In this document: positions 54,158-63,408 of the stretch, piece by piece
How positions within the stretch are numbered: the first letter of the stretch is position 1
Layout of the letters: every line of letters starts with the position of its first letter
DNA from: Desulfosporosinus fructosivorans
GTDB lineage: Bacteria; Bacillota; Desulfitobacteriia; Desulfitobacteriales; Desulfitobacteriaceae
Assembly (NCBI RefSeq): GCF_004766045.1
Contig: NZ_SPQQ01000001.1
Coordinates: 1 to 64,000 of the forward strand
Direction of reading: 5' to 3'
DNA: 64,000 nucleotides
Program-made: the position numbers and the translations under genes
The notes under the pieces: model-generated
Databases searched by the model: none
What the model was told of the DNA's origin: nothing
What the model saw: only the letters and a program-made list of their open reading frames with translations

Positions 54158-54511
54158 ATGAGTGTAGGCGATGAGTTTGACAGAAAACGTATTATCCAGG
54201 AATCTGTGCCTGGCAAGCAAGTCACTCTGGCCCATATCATAGCTTCGCCCGTACAAGAAATATATGAACGCCTGGGAATTGAAGAACAAGGATCCATTGG
54301 CATTTTAACCCTCACTCCGAGTGAGACGGCAATTATAGCAGCCGATGTCGCCACAAAGACATCGGACGTAGAGATCGGTTTTCTTGATCGTTTTACTGGA
54401 TCCCTAGTCATTTCCGGTGATGTGGCAAGTGTCGAAGCAGCCATGATTGCCATTAATGACACCTTGGAAAAGTTGTTAGGCTTCACGCCTGCCAAGATTA
54501 CACGCACATGA
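54158..54511 (+). CDS. EutS/CutR-like permuted BMC-H shell protein
   Basis: A 117-residue circularly permuted BMC protein that follows EutS closely ([55 protein letters not shown]). EutS-type hexamers are bent and thought to shape edges. Its stop overlaps the next start. Confidence 0.92.
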   Translation: MSVGDEFDRKRIIQESVPGKQVTLAHIIASPVQEIYERLGIEEQGSIGILTLTPSETAIIAADVATKTSDVEIGFLDRFTGSLVISGDVASVEAAMIAINDTLEKLLGFTPAKITRT

Positions 54512-54942
54512 AAAAACGAATTATGGTCGTCGGACCAACCCAAGCTGGCAAATCAACCCTTGCCAATGTTTTAAATGATTCCACTAGGTTATTAAAAAAG
54601 ACACAAGATGTTATTTATGGGAAAAATACCATTGATACACCGGGCTCATATCTTGAAAACGCTTCTATGTACAAATACCTGATTGCAACTGCACAAGCCG
54701 CATCTCATGTACTCATCCTTGTTGATCAATCCAGACTCGTTGAAGTATATCCGCCTGGTTTTGCCATGACGTTTACTTGTCCCGTTATTGGAGTGATTAC
54801 CAAGACTGACTTAGCTCCGGAAAATGTTAATTTGTGCATTCAACAGTTGAAAAGAATCGGAATTACAGAACCATACTTCTGGATTTCTTTGAAAGACAAT
54901 ATAGGAGTGGAAGTCTTGAAACAATATTTACTTGGAAAATAA
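54508..54942 (+). CDS. EutP/PduV-like small GTPase
   Basis: A 144-residue Ras-like NTPase: P-loop GPTQAGKST, switch DTPGSYLEN, specificity motif TKTDLAP, then SLKDNIGVE. EutP and PduV associate with microcompartments and possibly their positioning; EutP also has acetate kinase activity in Salmonella. Overlaps the shell gene by 4 bases. Confidence 0.9.
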   Translation: MKKRIMVVGPTQAGKSTLANVLNDSTRLLKKTQDVIYGKNTIDTPGSYLENASMYKYLIATAQAASHVLILVDQSRLVEVYPPGFAMTFTCPVIGVITKTDLAPENVNLCIQQLKRIGITEPYFWISLKDNIGVEVLKQYLLGK

Positions 54943-55095
54943 GAAACAACTTAACAGAAATAAGTTTTCTTCATATATATAGCATTCCATTAATATTCTT
55001 AGGTTTTAGTTATTCATGTTTTCTGGATATACGCTCCAGCAATTAACTAATGAGATATTTGATATAAAGAGATTTCAGGAAAGGTAGGTGAGGCA

Positions 55096-55767
55096 ATGAA
55101 ATTCATCACCGAGATGGAATTGCGAGATTTATATAAAACAGAACCCTTTACTCATTACGTTTTGGAACTAGATACAAAGATTACGCCAGGTGCCCGCCAA
55201 TTTCTAACAGACAGACGAGTCACGCTGGGACAGACTCAGTGTAGTGAGGGCAAGAAATCAAACATCGACGAATCAAATCAGGTACAAGTTCGAGAAACCT
55301 GGTGTACCTTGAGATTGCGGAGAAGAATGGATTGCATAGAGTCCTTATTTCTCCTAATCGCGGCAGAACTTTTACACTCTGGAGACTCTGACCTGTCAGA
55401 AGAGGTCATGGCCTTAGGTAAATGCTTCAAAAACGTGCAAAATGCTGAACGGGAAAAGATAGCCCCGGACAACCTCCAATTTTGGGGATGGTCGGAAGAA
55501 GAAATTAAGAAACGATCCGATGATCTGGAAAAATCCGTTGAGATCAATGAGTTTCACGTGAGATTGGAAAACGGAAAAGAGATTGTCCAGTTAAATCACT
55601 TACGTGCCTCCCTCCTAGAAGTCGAGCCAGCCCTCTTGGAAGCCTTCTGGAATGAGGAGAAGCAGGCCTGTTCACGGCAAGACCTGATTGATACGGTCAA
55701 TCTGATCATTAACATACTCTGCATAATGATGTGGAAGTGTTTAGGAGGACAAAAATGGAAACGGTAA
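55096..55767 (+). CDS. EutT-like cobalamin adenosyltransferase family protein, lacking the CCxxC motif
   Basis: A 223-residue protein. The first 45 residues match the EutT N-terminus (FITEMELRDLYKTEPFTHYV, LDTKITPGARQFLTDRRVTL). The rest is helical like cobalamin adenosyltransferases (MDCIESLFLLIAAELLHSGD; DTVNLIINILCIMMWKCLGG). The HX11CCxxC metal site of EutT is not visible. Its presence is odd because CutC does not need B12. It overlaps the eutJ start by 13 bases. Confidence 0.75.
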   Translation: MKFITEMELRDLYKTEPFTHYVLELDTKITPGARQFLTDRRVTLGQTQCSEGKKSNIDESNQVQVRETWCTLRLRRRMDCIESLFLLIAAELLHSGDSDLSEEVMALGKCFKNVQNAEREKIAPDNLQFWGWSEEEIKKRSDDLEKSVEINEFHVRLENGKEIVQLNHLRASLLEVEPALLEAFWNEEKQACSRQDLIDTVNLIINILCIMMWKCLGGQKWKR

Positions 55768-56597
55768 ATTCAGCTTTTCAATACTGCGATCAACTCGTTC
55801 GTGATTTTGAGAAAGTCATCACAACACCAATATTGAATAAATCGTCCGTTTATTACACTGGTGTTGACCTGGGAACAGCCTATATTGTGCTAGCAGTCCT
55901 TGATGAGAATTATCAGCCTGTTGCCGGTGCCTATCGTTTTGCCAGTGTCGTCAAAGATGGCATGGTGGTGGACTATATCGGGGCGATTCGTATAGTCAAA
56001 GAATTAAAACAAGAACTCGAACAGAAACTGGGCGTAGAACTGATCTATGCAGCCGCGGCGCTTCCTCCGGGAACTGATACCCTTGACTCAGGAGCTATTA
56101 AACATGTGGTACAGGGGGCTGGTTTCGAAGTTACCAACGTATTGGATGAACCGACGGCGGCCAATGCCGTACTTAAGATTCAAGACGGTGCGATTGTCGA
56201 TATTGGTGGCGGTACTACGGGGATTGCCATCCTGAAAGACGGCAATGTGATTTACGTTGCCGATGAACCTACAGGTGGCACTCACTTTTCTCTGGTCATT
56301 GCCGGAGCCTATAAAATGAGTTTTGACGATGCAGATCAATACAAGCGGGATTTTAAAAACCATCGGGAATTGATTACCATAGTACGACCTGTCATTGAAA
56401 AAGTCTCCTCCATTATCAGTCGGCATATATCCGAATACCCAGTAAAAGAAATCTATCTAGTAGGTGGAACCTGTTGCCTGGAAGGAATCGAAGACATTAT
56501 CGCCAAACAAACTAACCTTCCTACTTATAAACCGCAAAACCCCATGTTTGTAACCCCTTTGGGGATTGCCCTTAACTGCACACAGGAAAGCCTTTAG
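55755..56597 (+). CDS. EutJ-like chaperone/actin-fold ATPase
   Basis: A 280-residue Hsp70-like actin-fold protein. ATPase motifs are TGVDLGTAYIVLAVLDE, VLDEPTAANAVL, GAIVDIGGGTTGIAILKDG and IYLVGGTCCLEGIE. EutJ members are common in eut/cut loci with unclear partners, perhaps enzyme reactivation. ATG 55755 has TTAGGAGG upstream; GTG 55731 precedes that site. Confidence 0.88.
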   Translation: METVNSAFQYCDQLVRDFEKVITTPILNKSSVYYTGVDLGTAYIVLAVLDENYQPVAGAYRFASVVKDGMVVDYIGAIRIVKELKQELEQKLGVELIYAAAALPPGTDTLDSGAIKHVVQGAGFEVTNVLDEPTAANAVLKIQDGAIVDIGGGTTGIAILKDGNVIYVADEPTGGTHFSLVIAGAYKMSFDDADQYKRDFKNHRELITIVRPVIEKVSSIISRHISEYPVKEIYLVGGTCCLEGIEDIIAKQTNLPTYKPQNPMFVTPLGIALNCTQESL

Positions 56598-56616
56598 ACA
56601 GGAGTGACGTTTACGC

Positions 56617-56928
56617 ATGGATTATCGAATTATTAAATCCCCTTCTAGCGGGACTGTGGATATTCTCTTTCGGCGCAAAGGTTCGGCTTCCTCGATCCCC
56701 CTCGAGAACTATGATGCTGTAGGTTTGGTTCAGGGGAAGCTGATTGATATGGTTTTTGCTGCTGATATCGCAGAAAAAGCAGCTGGGGTAGTAGTGGAAG
56801 ACATTAAAGGCCATTGCCCGCAGAATTTAATTATGATCGCCATCTTTGGAGATACCGCGTCGGTGGAAGCCGCAATTCAAGAAATACAATATAAAATGAA
56901 AGAACCAAATACAGGTGAGATTCGATGA
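56617..56928 (+). CDS. BMC-domain shell protein 3 (divergent)
   Basis: A 103-residue protein with about 35 extra residues before a divergent BMC domain (YDAVGLVQGKLIDMVFAADI, MIAIFGDTASVEAAIQEIQ). Pore sequence differs from the canonical GSG loop, so its pore may be specialised or closed. Overlaps eutN by 4 bases. Confidence 0.82.
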   Translation: MDYRIIKSPSSGTVDILFRRKGSASSIPLENYDAVGLVQGKLIDMVFAADIAEKAAGVVVEDIKGHCPQNLIMIAIFGDTASVEAAIQEIQYKMKEPNTGEIR

Positions 56929-57185
56929 TAGCAGCAAAAGTAATGGATAGCATATGGTCGACAAGAAAAGCCGATTCCCTCGTAGGACTGAAATTCGTGA
57001 TGCTAGAAGTCCTCGGTGGTAGTGATGCTGGTCGTCTGATGATCGCTGCCGACACCATCGGTGCAGGCGCTGGCGAGCGAGTGATTGTCTGTACGGGCAG
57101 TTCGGCTCGCAAAATGTTGGATCGGGAAGACATACCGATTGATGCCGTCATTGTAGGAATCATTGACGAAGACTGTAAGTTTTAA
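56925..57185 (+). CDS. EutN/CcmL-type pentameric vertex protein
   Basis: An 86-residue BMC-P protein (ADSLVGLKFVMLEVLGG, AADTIGAGAGERVIVCTGSS, PIDAVIVGIID). Pentamers cap the twelve vertices of the shell. Only one such gene is seen in the locus. Confidence 0.94.
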   Translation: MIAAKVMDSIWSTRKADSLVGLKFVMLEVLGGSDAGRLMIAADTIGAGAGERVIVCTGSSARKMLDREDIPIDAVIVGIIDEDCKF

Positions 57186-57203
57186 ACATGGAGGTGAGAA
57201 ACG

Positions 57204-58541
57204 TTGGATCTACTGACCATTATCAAGGATGCAGGGGTTATTGGGGCGGGAGGAGCTGGATTTCCAACTCACGCCAAACTAACTTCCAAAGCCGAATATA
57301 TATTGCTCAACGGAGCTGAATGCGAACCCTTGCTCAGAGTGGATCAGCAATTGATGGAGCAGTTTCCTGATGAAATAATCAAAGGAATGGAAGCGGCGGG
57401 AAGATATATTGAAGCTCGCAAAGCCATCATCGGTATCAAAGGCAAACACAAAGAAGTCATTGTCCTTATGCGAGAAAGAATCGCGGCTCTGGGACTTACA
57501 GATTATATGGAAGTAATGGAACTGCGGGATATCTATCCTGCTGGTGATGAACAGGTTCTGGTTCATGAATTGACTCAAAGAATTGTTCCGGAGGCCTCCA
57601 TTCCCCTGAAAGTGGGCTGTGTGGTTATTAATTCGGAAACTGCACTGAATATATTTAAGGCCATGGCCGGGAACCCTGTCACAGAAACGTACATCACAAT
57701 TGCCGGAGATATTCCTCGCCGTATGACTGTTAAAGTACCTGTGGGCATATCTATTCGAGATGTCCTGGGACAATGCGGTATGGAAAATATAGATGACTAT
57801 GCCGTAATCGACGGTGGTCCGATGATGGGATCCATCATGAACAATGTCGATGGGTATGTCACCAAAAAAAGCAAAGGTTATGTACTGCTTAAAAAAGATC
57901 ACTTTTTGATTCGCAAGAAATCCGTGAGTCTTGATCGAGCTAGAATAATAGGCAAAACCGCCTGTGAACAATGTCGCATGTGTACAGACCTGTGTCCTCG
58001 TTATCTCCTAGGACACAATATGCAACCCCATAAAGTCATGCGCGCCCTGAGCTACAATCTAGAGGACGTCTTGGAACAACAAATTGCCCAATTATGTTGT
58101 GAATGCAATGCCTGCGAATTATTCTCTTGTCCAGTAGGTCTCCATCCGAAATCCGTCAATGTATTTTATAAGCAAAAGCTGGCAGAACAAGGGATTAAAT
58201 ATCAGCCCATCCAGATGGATTTTCAAGCGAGGTCAGCCAGAGAATATCGCCTGATTCCAAGCAAACGTCTAGTCATTAGAATCGGCTTAACAGCCTTCGA
58301 TAAACCAGCACCCCTGACCCAAATTGAATTTCGCCCGGAATACATCCAGATCGCTCTCCGACAGCACATTGGAGCACCGGCACTACCTGTTGTCACCATC
58401 GGCGAACAGGTGAAAACGGGACAACTGATTGCTAAAATCCCGGACAACAGTCTCGGAGCTACCGTTCACTCTAGCCTCAATGGGACTGTGATCGAGATCA
58501 ACGATAATTCTATTGTGATAAAGGTGGGTTCGTATGTATAG
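57204..58541 (+). CDS. PduS/RnfC-like flavin iron-sulfur reductase
   Basis: A 445-residue protein of the PduS type. An RnfC-like N-terminus (GVIGAGGAGFPTHAKL, NGAECEPLLRVD) is followed by a SLBB-like segment. Two 4Fe-4S motifs come next (CEQCRMCTDLCPRY; CCECNACELFSCPVG). In Pdu compartments PduS reduces cobalamin and contacts PduT. Here B12 is not needed by CutC, so an electron conduit across the shell is more likely. TTG start after GGAGGTGAG. It overlaps the PduT-like gene by 8 bases, matching their partnership. Confidence 0.92.
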   Translation: MDLLTIIKDAGVIGAGGAGFPTHAKLTSKAEYILLNGAECEPLLRVDQQLMEQFPDEIIKGMEAAGRYIEARKAIIGIKGKHKEVIVLMRERIAALGLTDYMEVMELRDIYPAGDEQVLVHELTQRIVPEASIPLKVGCVVINSETALNIFKAMAGNPVTETYITIAGDIPRRMTVKVPVGISIRDVLGQCGMENIDDYAVIDGGPMMGSIMNNVDGYVTKKSKGYVLLKKDHFLIRKKSVSLDRARIIGKTACEQCRMCTDLCPRYLLGHNMQPHKVMRALSYNLEDVLEQQIAQLCCECNACELFSCPVGLHPKSVNVFYKQKLAEQGIKYQPIQMDFQARSAREYRLIPSKRLVIRIGLTAFDKPAPLTQIEFRPEYIQIALRQHIGAPALPVVTIGEQVKTGQLIAKIPDNSLGATVHSSLNGTVIEINDNSIVIKVGSYV

Positions 58542-59082
58542 TGCAATAGGTATGATTGAGGTTACAAGTATTGCTAGAGGTATTTATGCTACAGACTTGA
58601 TGCTTAAAACAGCTTACGTTGAAGTGGTCAGTGCAACCCCTGTCTGTCCGGGAAAATATATTGCCATAATCAAAGGAGACGTTGCCGCCGTAGAAAGCTC
58701 AATCAGCGTAGGGGTTGAAATGGCAGGAGAATATCTGGTAGATAGCTTTATCCTCGCCAATGTCCATCAGGGCGTTTTCCCGGCCATCACGGCCACATCC
58801 ATGCCCGATGGAATCGGGGCTCTGGGGATCATGGAATGCTTTTCCTTGGCGTCCATGATCATTGCAGCTGATGCGACACTCAAGGCTGCTGATGTACAGG
58901 CTCTGGAACTACGGTTGGGCAGTGGACTGGGCGGCAAAGCCTACTTCACCTTTACCGGGGATGTTGGCGCTGTGCAGGCAGGTATCGAAGCTGGGAAGAC
59001 AATCGCTATCGAAAAGGGCTTGTTAGTCGATGCAGAAGTAATTCCTTCTCCTTCTGACAGACTGTGGGCATCGCTATTCTAA
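58534..59082 (+). CDS. PduT-like tandem BMC (BMC-T) protein with pore Cys38
   Basis: A 182-residue two-domain BMC protein (AIGMIEVTSIARGIYATDLM; GALGIMECFSLASMIIAADA). Cys38 in PVCPGK matches Cys38 of Salmonella PduT, which holds a 4Fe-4S cluster in the trimer pore. With the overlapping PduS-like gene it should pass electrons through the shell. Confidence 0.93.
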   Translation: MYSAIGMIEVTSIARGIYATDLMLKTAYVEVVSATPVCPGKYIAIIKGDVAAVESSISVGVEMAGEYLVDSFILANVHQGVFPAITATSMPDGIGALGIMECFSLASMIIAADATLKAADVQALELRLGSGLGGKAYFTFTGDVGAVQAGIEAGKTIAIEKGLLVDAEVIPSPSDRLWASLF

Positions 59083-59131
59083 CATTAGAATCACATTTCT
59101 ATGCCTTATACGATTGAAAGGAGGTGCGACT

Positions 59132-59812
59132 TTGAAAAAACTTGTTTGTGCAAACGAGGTAAAAGCAGCGGCAGAAAAGGGGCAAAAACTATTCTGCGTA
59201 GACGGCAATACGATCATTACACCGTCAGCCAAGGACCTGGCTAAACAACTGGGTGTGGAATTTACCTTAGATTCATCGATTGCAGGAAATCACATCGCGA
59301 TAGACAACGGTCTGCAGAAGAAAGATAACCACGAGACAGCGATTGACAGAGATATGATCTATCAAGTTGTAAAAGCGGTATTGACCAACAGTCTTCTGGC
59401 GAATGTTTCTGCCCCATCCAACGAAACTCCTTTCCGTGCAGATTGTGACTCGAAAAGCGGACTGAAGATTGTACGCGGCAGGACAGTGACACTCGAGAGC
59501 TTTGACACGGGTGATTCTAGCACCAACGTAGCTTATCGTGAAGTGGTCAGTAAAGATGATTCTCAAATGAGTGCAGGTTTTTTAACAATTGAAAAATCCA
59601 GCTTTGAGTGGGAATTATGCTATGAAGAGATTGATATTATTCTCGAGGGAAGCCTGTCCATAACCATCAATGGCGAGACTTATCACGCTCATCAAGGAGA
59701 TGTCCTCTTCGTACCCAAAGGTTCCAAAGTAACTTGGAGTTCCTCTGAGTATGTAAAATTCTTTTATGTAACTTTCCCGGCAAACTGGGCTGATCTTATG
59801 GCACAACACTAG
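59132..59812 (+). CDS. EutQ-like cupin protein
   Basis: A 226-residue EutQ-type protein. The N-terminal part (TIITPSAKDLAKQLGVEFTL) is followed by a C-terminal cupin (DIILEGSLSITINGETYHAH, QGDVLFVPKGSKVTW). EutQ of Salmonella has acetate-kinase activity. TTG 59132 is chosen because AAAGGAGGTGCGAC lies before it; the frame from 59114 would include that site. Confidence 0.88.
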   Translation: MKKLVCANEVKAAAEKGQKLFCVDGNTIITPSAKDLAKQLGVEFTLDSSIAGNHIAIDNGLQKKDNHETAIDRDMIYQVVKAVLTNSLLANVSAPSNETPFRADCDSKSGLKIVRGRTVTLESFDTGDSSTNVAYREVVSKDDSQMSAGFLTIEKSSFEWELCYEEIDIILEGSLSITINGETYHAHQGDVLFVPKGSKVTWSSSEYVKFFYVTFPANWADLMAQH

Positions 59813-59823
59813 GAGGGTAAGCT

Positions 59824-60480
59824 ATGCAGGCTCTTGGCTTAATAGAGACACGAGGATTCCTTCCTGCTATTGAATGTGCAGATGTCATGCTCAAAACGGC
59901 GCAAGTAGAACTTTTGGGGAGAACCTTTGTAGGTGGTGGCCTCGTAACAATTGCCGTAACCGGCGATGTGGGAGCAGTTAAAGCCGCCGTGGAAGCAGGA
60001 GTAACAGCAGTTAAAAAGATTGGTGACTTGTTAGTGGTTTCTCAACATGTTATTCCCAGACCGCATCCTGAGATTGAAAGCATGATCGTTGTTAGGGAAA
60101 TTTCCGTTGAGGAGCAACCAAGATCTGCACCACAACAGGAAAAATCAAGCATTCTTCCTGGCTCTGCTCCAACCACCAACTTGAACGAGCCTATAGCAAA
60201 GCAGGACCCCACAACAGGCACAGAAGCGCCTATGACTACACTCGAAAGCACTAAGTCAGAGCAAATAATGCTCAGCCAAATCCGTAAAGAGGAAGTAGAT
60301 GCTCTCGTAGAGGAATTGGGCCTTGAAAAAAGCGTAGACATCCTAAAATCGCTTTCCGTAGTAAAACTTCGCAATCTGGCAAGAGAATACAAAGATCTTG
60401 GCGTCGCAGGCAGAGCAATATCCAAAGCAAACAAAGAAATGCTTATCCAGAAACTGAAGGGATATTACGAGAGAGAGTAA
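59824..60480 (+). CDS. BMC-H shell protein 4 with C-terminal SAP/HeH-like extension
   Basis: A 218-residue protein. Residues 1-92 are a normal BMC-H domain ([52 protein letters not shown]). A Pro/Ser/Thr-rich linker (about 95-148) leads to a charged helical domain (RKEEVDALVEELGLEKSVD; LRNLAREYKDLGV; NKEMLIQKLKGYY). This ending resembles a helix-extended-loop-helix (SAP/Rho-N) nucleic-acid-binding fold. EutK of E. coli also carries a C-terminal helix-turn-helix domain. RBS AGGAGGGTAAGCT. Confidence 0.88.
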   Translation: MQALGLIETRGFLPAIECADVMLKTAQVELLGRTFVGGGLVTIAVTGDVGAVKAAVEAGVTAVKKIGDLLVVSQHVIPRPHPEIESMIVVREISVEEQPRSAPQQEKSSILPGSAPTTNLNEPIAKQDPTTGTEAPMTTLESTKSEQIMLSQIRKEEVDALVEELGLEKSVDILKSLSVVKLRNLAREYKDLGVAGRAISKANKEMLIQKLKGYYERE

Positions 60481-60562
60481 AAAGTGGCTTATGCCCTGAA
60501 ATTGTATGTGTAACTTTTATACCTATTTAAATAGGTAGAGACTTGGAGGGAGGAATAGTAAA

Positions 60563-62047
60563 TTGGATAACTTTGATTACGATTTACAGTCAGTTCAAGA
60601 GACCAGAAATCTTGCCCGCCAGGCCAAACTGGCACAAACTCAACTTGCAAAATTCAATAGCGAGCAGATTGATAAAATCATCCGCAATATGGTGAAAGTA
60701 GCAGGAGAAAATGCGGCATCTCTGGCTAAGCTGGCCGTGGAAGAAACGGGATTTGGCAAAGTAGAAGACAAAATCTTCAAAAATAATTTTGCTTCCGCAG
60801 AACTCTATGAATTCATTAAACCAATGCAAACCATCGGAATCATCAAAGATGATAAAGTCAACAGAATCATCGAAATAGCCGAACCAGTGGGATTACTCAT
60901 GGGGATTATTCCCTCAACTAATCCCACATCCACGGCCATATACAAATCCATTATTGCCATTAAGTCCCGTAACGGGATTGTGTTCTCCCCGCATCCTGCG
61001 GCACTGAAATGCACGCTGCAAGCAGCCAGACTGATGAATGATGCTGCAGTAGCTGCCGGTGCTCCAGCCAATATCATTGGCTGTATCTCAAAACCCTCGA
61101 AGGATTCAACCAATGAACTCATGAAATGCGATGAAGTAGCCATGATTATCGCGACAGGTGGTTCTGCCATGGTAAAGGCTGCCTATAGTGCAGGGAAACC
61201 GGCCTTGGGTGTAGGTCCGGGCAACGTTCCGGCCTATATTGAAAGAACTGCCGATATTCCGAAAGCAGTCAAAAATATTATGGCCAGTAAAACATTTGAC
61301 AATGGTACTATATGTGCATCCGAGCAATCGGTTATTGTTGAAGAATGCATGCGTGACCAGGTTATGGAAGAGTTCAGACGTCAAGGTGGTTACTTCATGA
61401 CCCCCGCGGAAACAAATCTAGTTGCTGCAAAATTGTTTGTCGGCGGTTTTGCCATGAGTGGAAAAATGGTAGGGAGATCCGCAGCAGTCATCGCAGACAG
61501 CGCCGGCATTGCCATTCCTCCAGGAACAAAAGTACTGTTGGGTGAACAACAAGGCGTGGGTAAGGAATATCCCCTGTCTTATGAAAAGTTGACTACCGTG
61601 CTGGCCTTCTATACCGTAAAAGACTGGCAGGAAGCTTGTGAGCTGTGCATCAAACTCTTGAATAATGGCGGTGTCGGGCACAGCCTTTCCATTCATACGG
61701 AAAATCACGAAATGGTCATGAAATTTGCAGAAAAACCCGTATTCAGGATCTTGGTCAACACACCCTCCACCCATGGCGGTGTGGGCGCAAGTACCGGACT
61801 CTCCCCGTCATTTACACTGGGTTGTGGTACTTGGGGCGGAAGTGCAACCTCCGATAATGTGACCCCCATGCACTTGATCAATATCAAACGTGTTGCCTAT
61901 GGAATCAAAGACTTCAGCGAAAACACAACTCCCTCCTATTCAGCGAGCGTGGCACAGAGCGGTAGCCCCAGTGCCATCAGTGATGATCAGATTATGAATG
62001 TTGTGAATGAAGTCATTTTGCTCCTTAAAAAAAGAGGTGATAACTAA
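60563..62047 (+). CDS. cutF: CoA-acylating acetaldehyde dehydrogenase with catalytic Cys251
   Basis: A 494-residue aldehyde dehydrogenase converting acetaldehyde, CoA and NAD to acetyl-CoA. Cys251 lies in FDNGTICASEQSV. Other marks are PSTNPTSTAIYKSIIAIKS, GGVGHSLSIHTEN and NTPSTHGGVGASTGLSPSF. After a Ser/Thr-rich linker the last 22 residues (SDDQIMNVVNEVILLLKKRG) form an amphipathic encapsulation helix. TTG start after GGGAGGAATAG. It pairs with PduL, 2 bases downstream. Confidence 0.93.
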   Translation: MDNFDYDLQSVQETRNLARQAKLAQTQLAKFNSEQIDKIIRNMVKVAGENAASLAKLAVEETGFGKVEDKIFKNNFASAELYEFIKPMQTIGIIKDDKVNRIIEIAEPVGLLMGIIPSTNPTSTAIYKSIIAIKSRNGIVFSPHPAALKCTLQAARLMNDAAVAAGAPANIIGCISKPSKDSTNELMKCDEVAMIIATGGSAMVKAAYSAGKPALGVGPGNVPAYIERTADIPKAVKNIMASKTFDNGTICASEQSVIVEECMRDQVMEEFRRQGGYFMTPAETNLVAAKLFVGGFAMSGKMVGRSAAVIADSAGIAIPPGTKVLLGEQQGVGKEYPLSYEKLTTVLAFYTVKDWQEACELCIKLLNNGGVGHSLSIHTENHEMVMKFAEKPVFRILVNTPSTHGGVGASTGLSPSFTLGCGTWGGSATSDNVTPMHLINIKRVAYGIKDFSENTTPSYSASVAQSGSPSAISDDQIMNVVNEVILLLKKRGDN

Positions 62048-62049
62048 AC

Positions 62050-62688
62050 GTGGGAAAGTATGACGATTTAGCAGCGCTTCTGCTGGAAGCAATCAAAGAG
62101 GGGGGGTATTTAACAAAGGACTTAAGCTCCATACCCGTGGGAATATCTAACCGTCATATTCATCTTTCCCAAGCAGATTTAGAAACCCTGTTTGGTGCAG
62201 GATACCAATTGACAAAAACTAAAGATTTGTCCCAACCCATGCAATATGCCTGTAAGGAAACCCTGATCATAGCCGGGCCCAAAGGTGCTATTGAAAAAGT
62301 TCGTATCCTCGGGCCAACGCGAAGTGAATCGCAGATAGAAATACTTCAGGCAGATTGTTTTAAACTTGGCATAACAGCGCCGGTAAGGTTGTCTGGAGAC
62401 CTGCAAGGAACCCCAGGAATCACTCTCATTGGCCCCAAAGGAAGTATCCTTCTTTCCAAAGGCCTTGTGATTGCCCAGCGGCACATTCATATGACCCTGG
62501 AAGATGCCAAAAACTTTAGTGTAGCCGATGGAGAACAGGTAACCATCCAAATAGATGGACTTCGGGGAGGAACTTACTCGAATGTCGTCATCAGAGCCAA
62601 CAACACCTCGGCACTTGAATTTCATATTGACACGGAAGAGGCGAATGCTATGCATCTCGCAGACGCAAGAATAACCATAATAAAATAA
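62050..62688 (+). CDS. pduL: Phosphotransacylase PduL
   Basis: A 212-residue PduL-type phosphotransacetylase that makes acetyl phosphate from acetyl-CoA and recycles CoA. Metal-binding histidines appear in GISNRHIHLSQADLE and AQRHIHMTLEDA. VRILGPTRSESQIE and PGITLIGPKGSI are conserved. The N-terminal helix YDDLAALLLEAIKEGG is an encapsulation peptide. GTG start with AAAGAGGTG upstream. Confidence 0.94.
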   Translation: MGKYDDLAALLLEAIKEGGYLTKDLSSIPVGISNRHIHLSQADLETLFGAGYQLTKTKDLSQPMQYACKETLIIAGPKGAIEKVRILGPTRSESQIEILQADCFKLGITAPVRLSGDLQGTPGITLIGPKGSILLSKGLVIAQRHIHMTLEDAKNFSVADGEQVTIQIDGLRGGTYSNVVIRANNTSALEFHIDTEEANAMHLADARITIIK

Positions 62689-62708
62689 AAATTTAGGAGG
62701 CAACAAAA

Positions 62709-62999
62709 ATGAGTAGATCAGAAGCGTTAGGATTAATTGAAACAAGAGGTCTCGTAGGAGCAATTGAAGCGGCAGACGCCATGGTTAAAGCTGCCAACGT
62801 TCAGCTAATTGGGTACGAAAAAGTCGGCGGTGCTCTGGTAACTGTTATGGTAAGAGGAGATGTCGGTGCTGTAAAAGCTGCAACTGATGCAGGCGCTACT
62901 GCCGCTCAGCGAGTTGGCGAACTCATCTCTGTTCATGTCATTCCTCGTCCACACGGTGACGTAGAAATGATGCTCCCCCAAGTCAAGAAACAAGTATAA
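62709..62999 (+). CDS. BMC-H shell protein 5
   Basis: A 96-residue canonical BMC-H protein ([51 protein letters not shown]). RBS TTAGGAGGCAAC is the strongest in the operon, in line with a major shell component. It is the last gene before the operon terminator. Confidence 0.95.
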   Translation: MSRSEALGLIETRGLVGAIEAADAMVKAANVQLIGYEKVGGALVTVMVRGDVGAVKAATDAGATAAQRVGELISVHVIPRPHGDVEMMLPQVKKQV

Positions 63000-63025
63000 T
63001 GAACCATTAGACAGGTCATATGGCA

Positions 63026-63059
63026 AAGGTCAAAATCTCCTTTTGGAGGTTTTGGCCTT
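63026..63059 (+). terminator. Operon terminator
   Basis: 15-base arms (63026-63040 and 63045-63059) with a TTTT loop and a few G-U pairs, followed by CGTCTTTACATTTTT. It closes the microcompartment operon. Confidence 0.85.
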
Positions 63060-63408
63060 CGTCTTTACATTTTTATATGGGTGTTGTATTATAAAATTAA
63101 ATGCATCCGAATCTGTCTATTTCTTTTAGTTTCAGCAACTTGAAAAACTCGGTCAAGTACCCTCGGAAGCCTTCTTTTTTGAGAAGGCTTTACAACATTT
63201 ATGATACATGCTGATGGAATGTTGGGTTGACTTGTTTAGGAATTGAACTACTGTACAGACAGTGGTTAATTCTTTTTTATTATTTAGGGTAAATTATTAA
63301 AACTTAGCGCAACAGGAATCTGAAGACACCTCCTCGAAATGGTATTTTCCTGATAAATCCACTAAGAAAATAGAATCAATCATAGAAAAGGAAGTTTTGG
63401 CGAAAAGC
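63060..63408. other. Intergenic region before the sensor gene
   Basis: A second hairpin AAGCCTTCT / AGAAGGCTT at 63167-63190 may be a back-up terminator. The rest presumably holds the promoter of the sensor gene; nothing else recognised. Confidence 0.5.
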
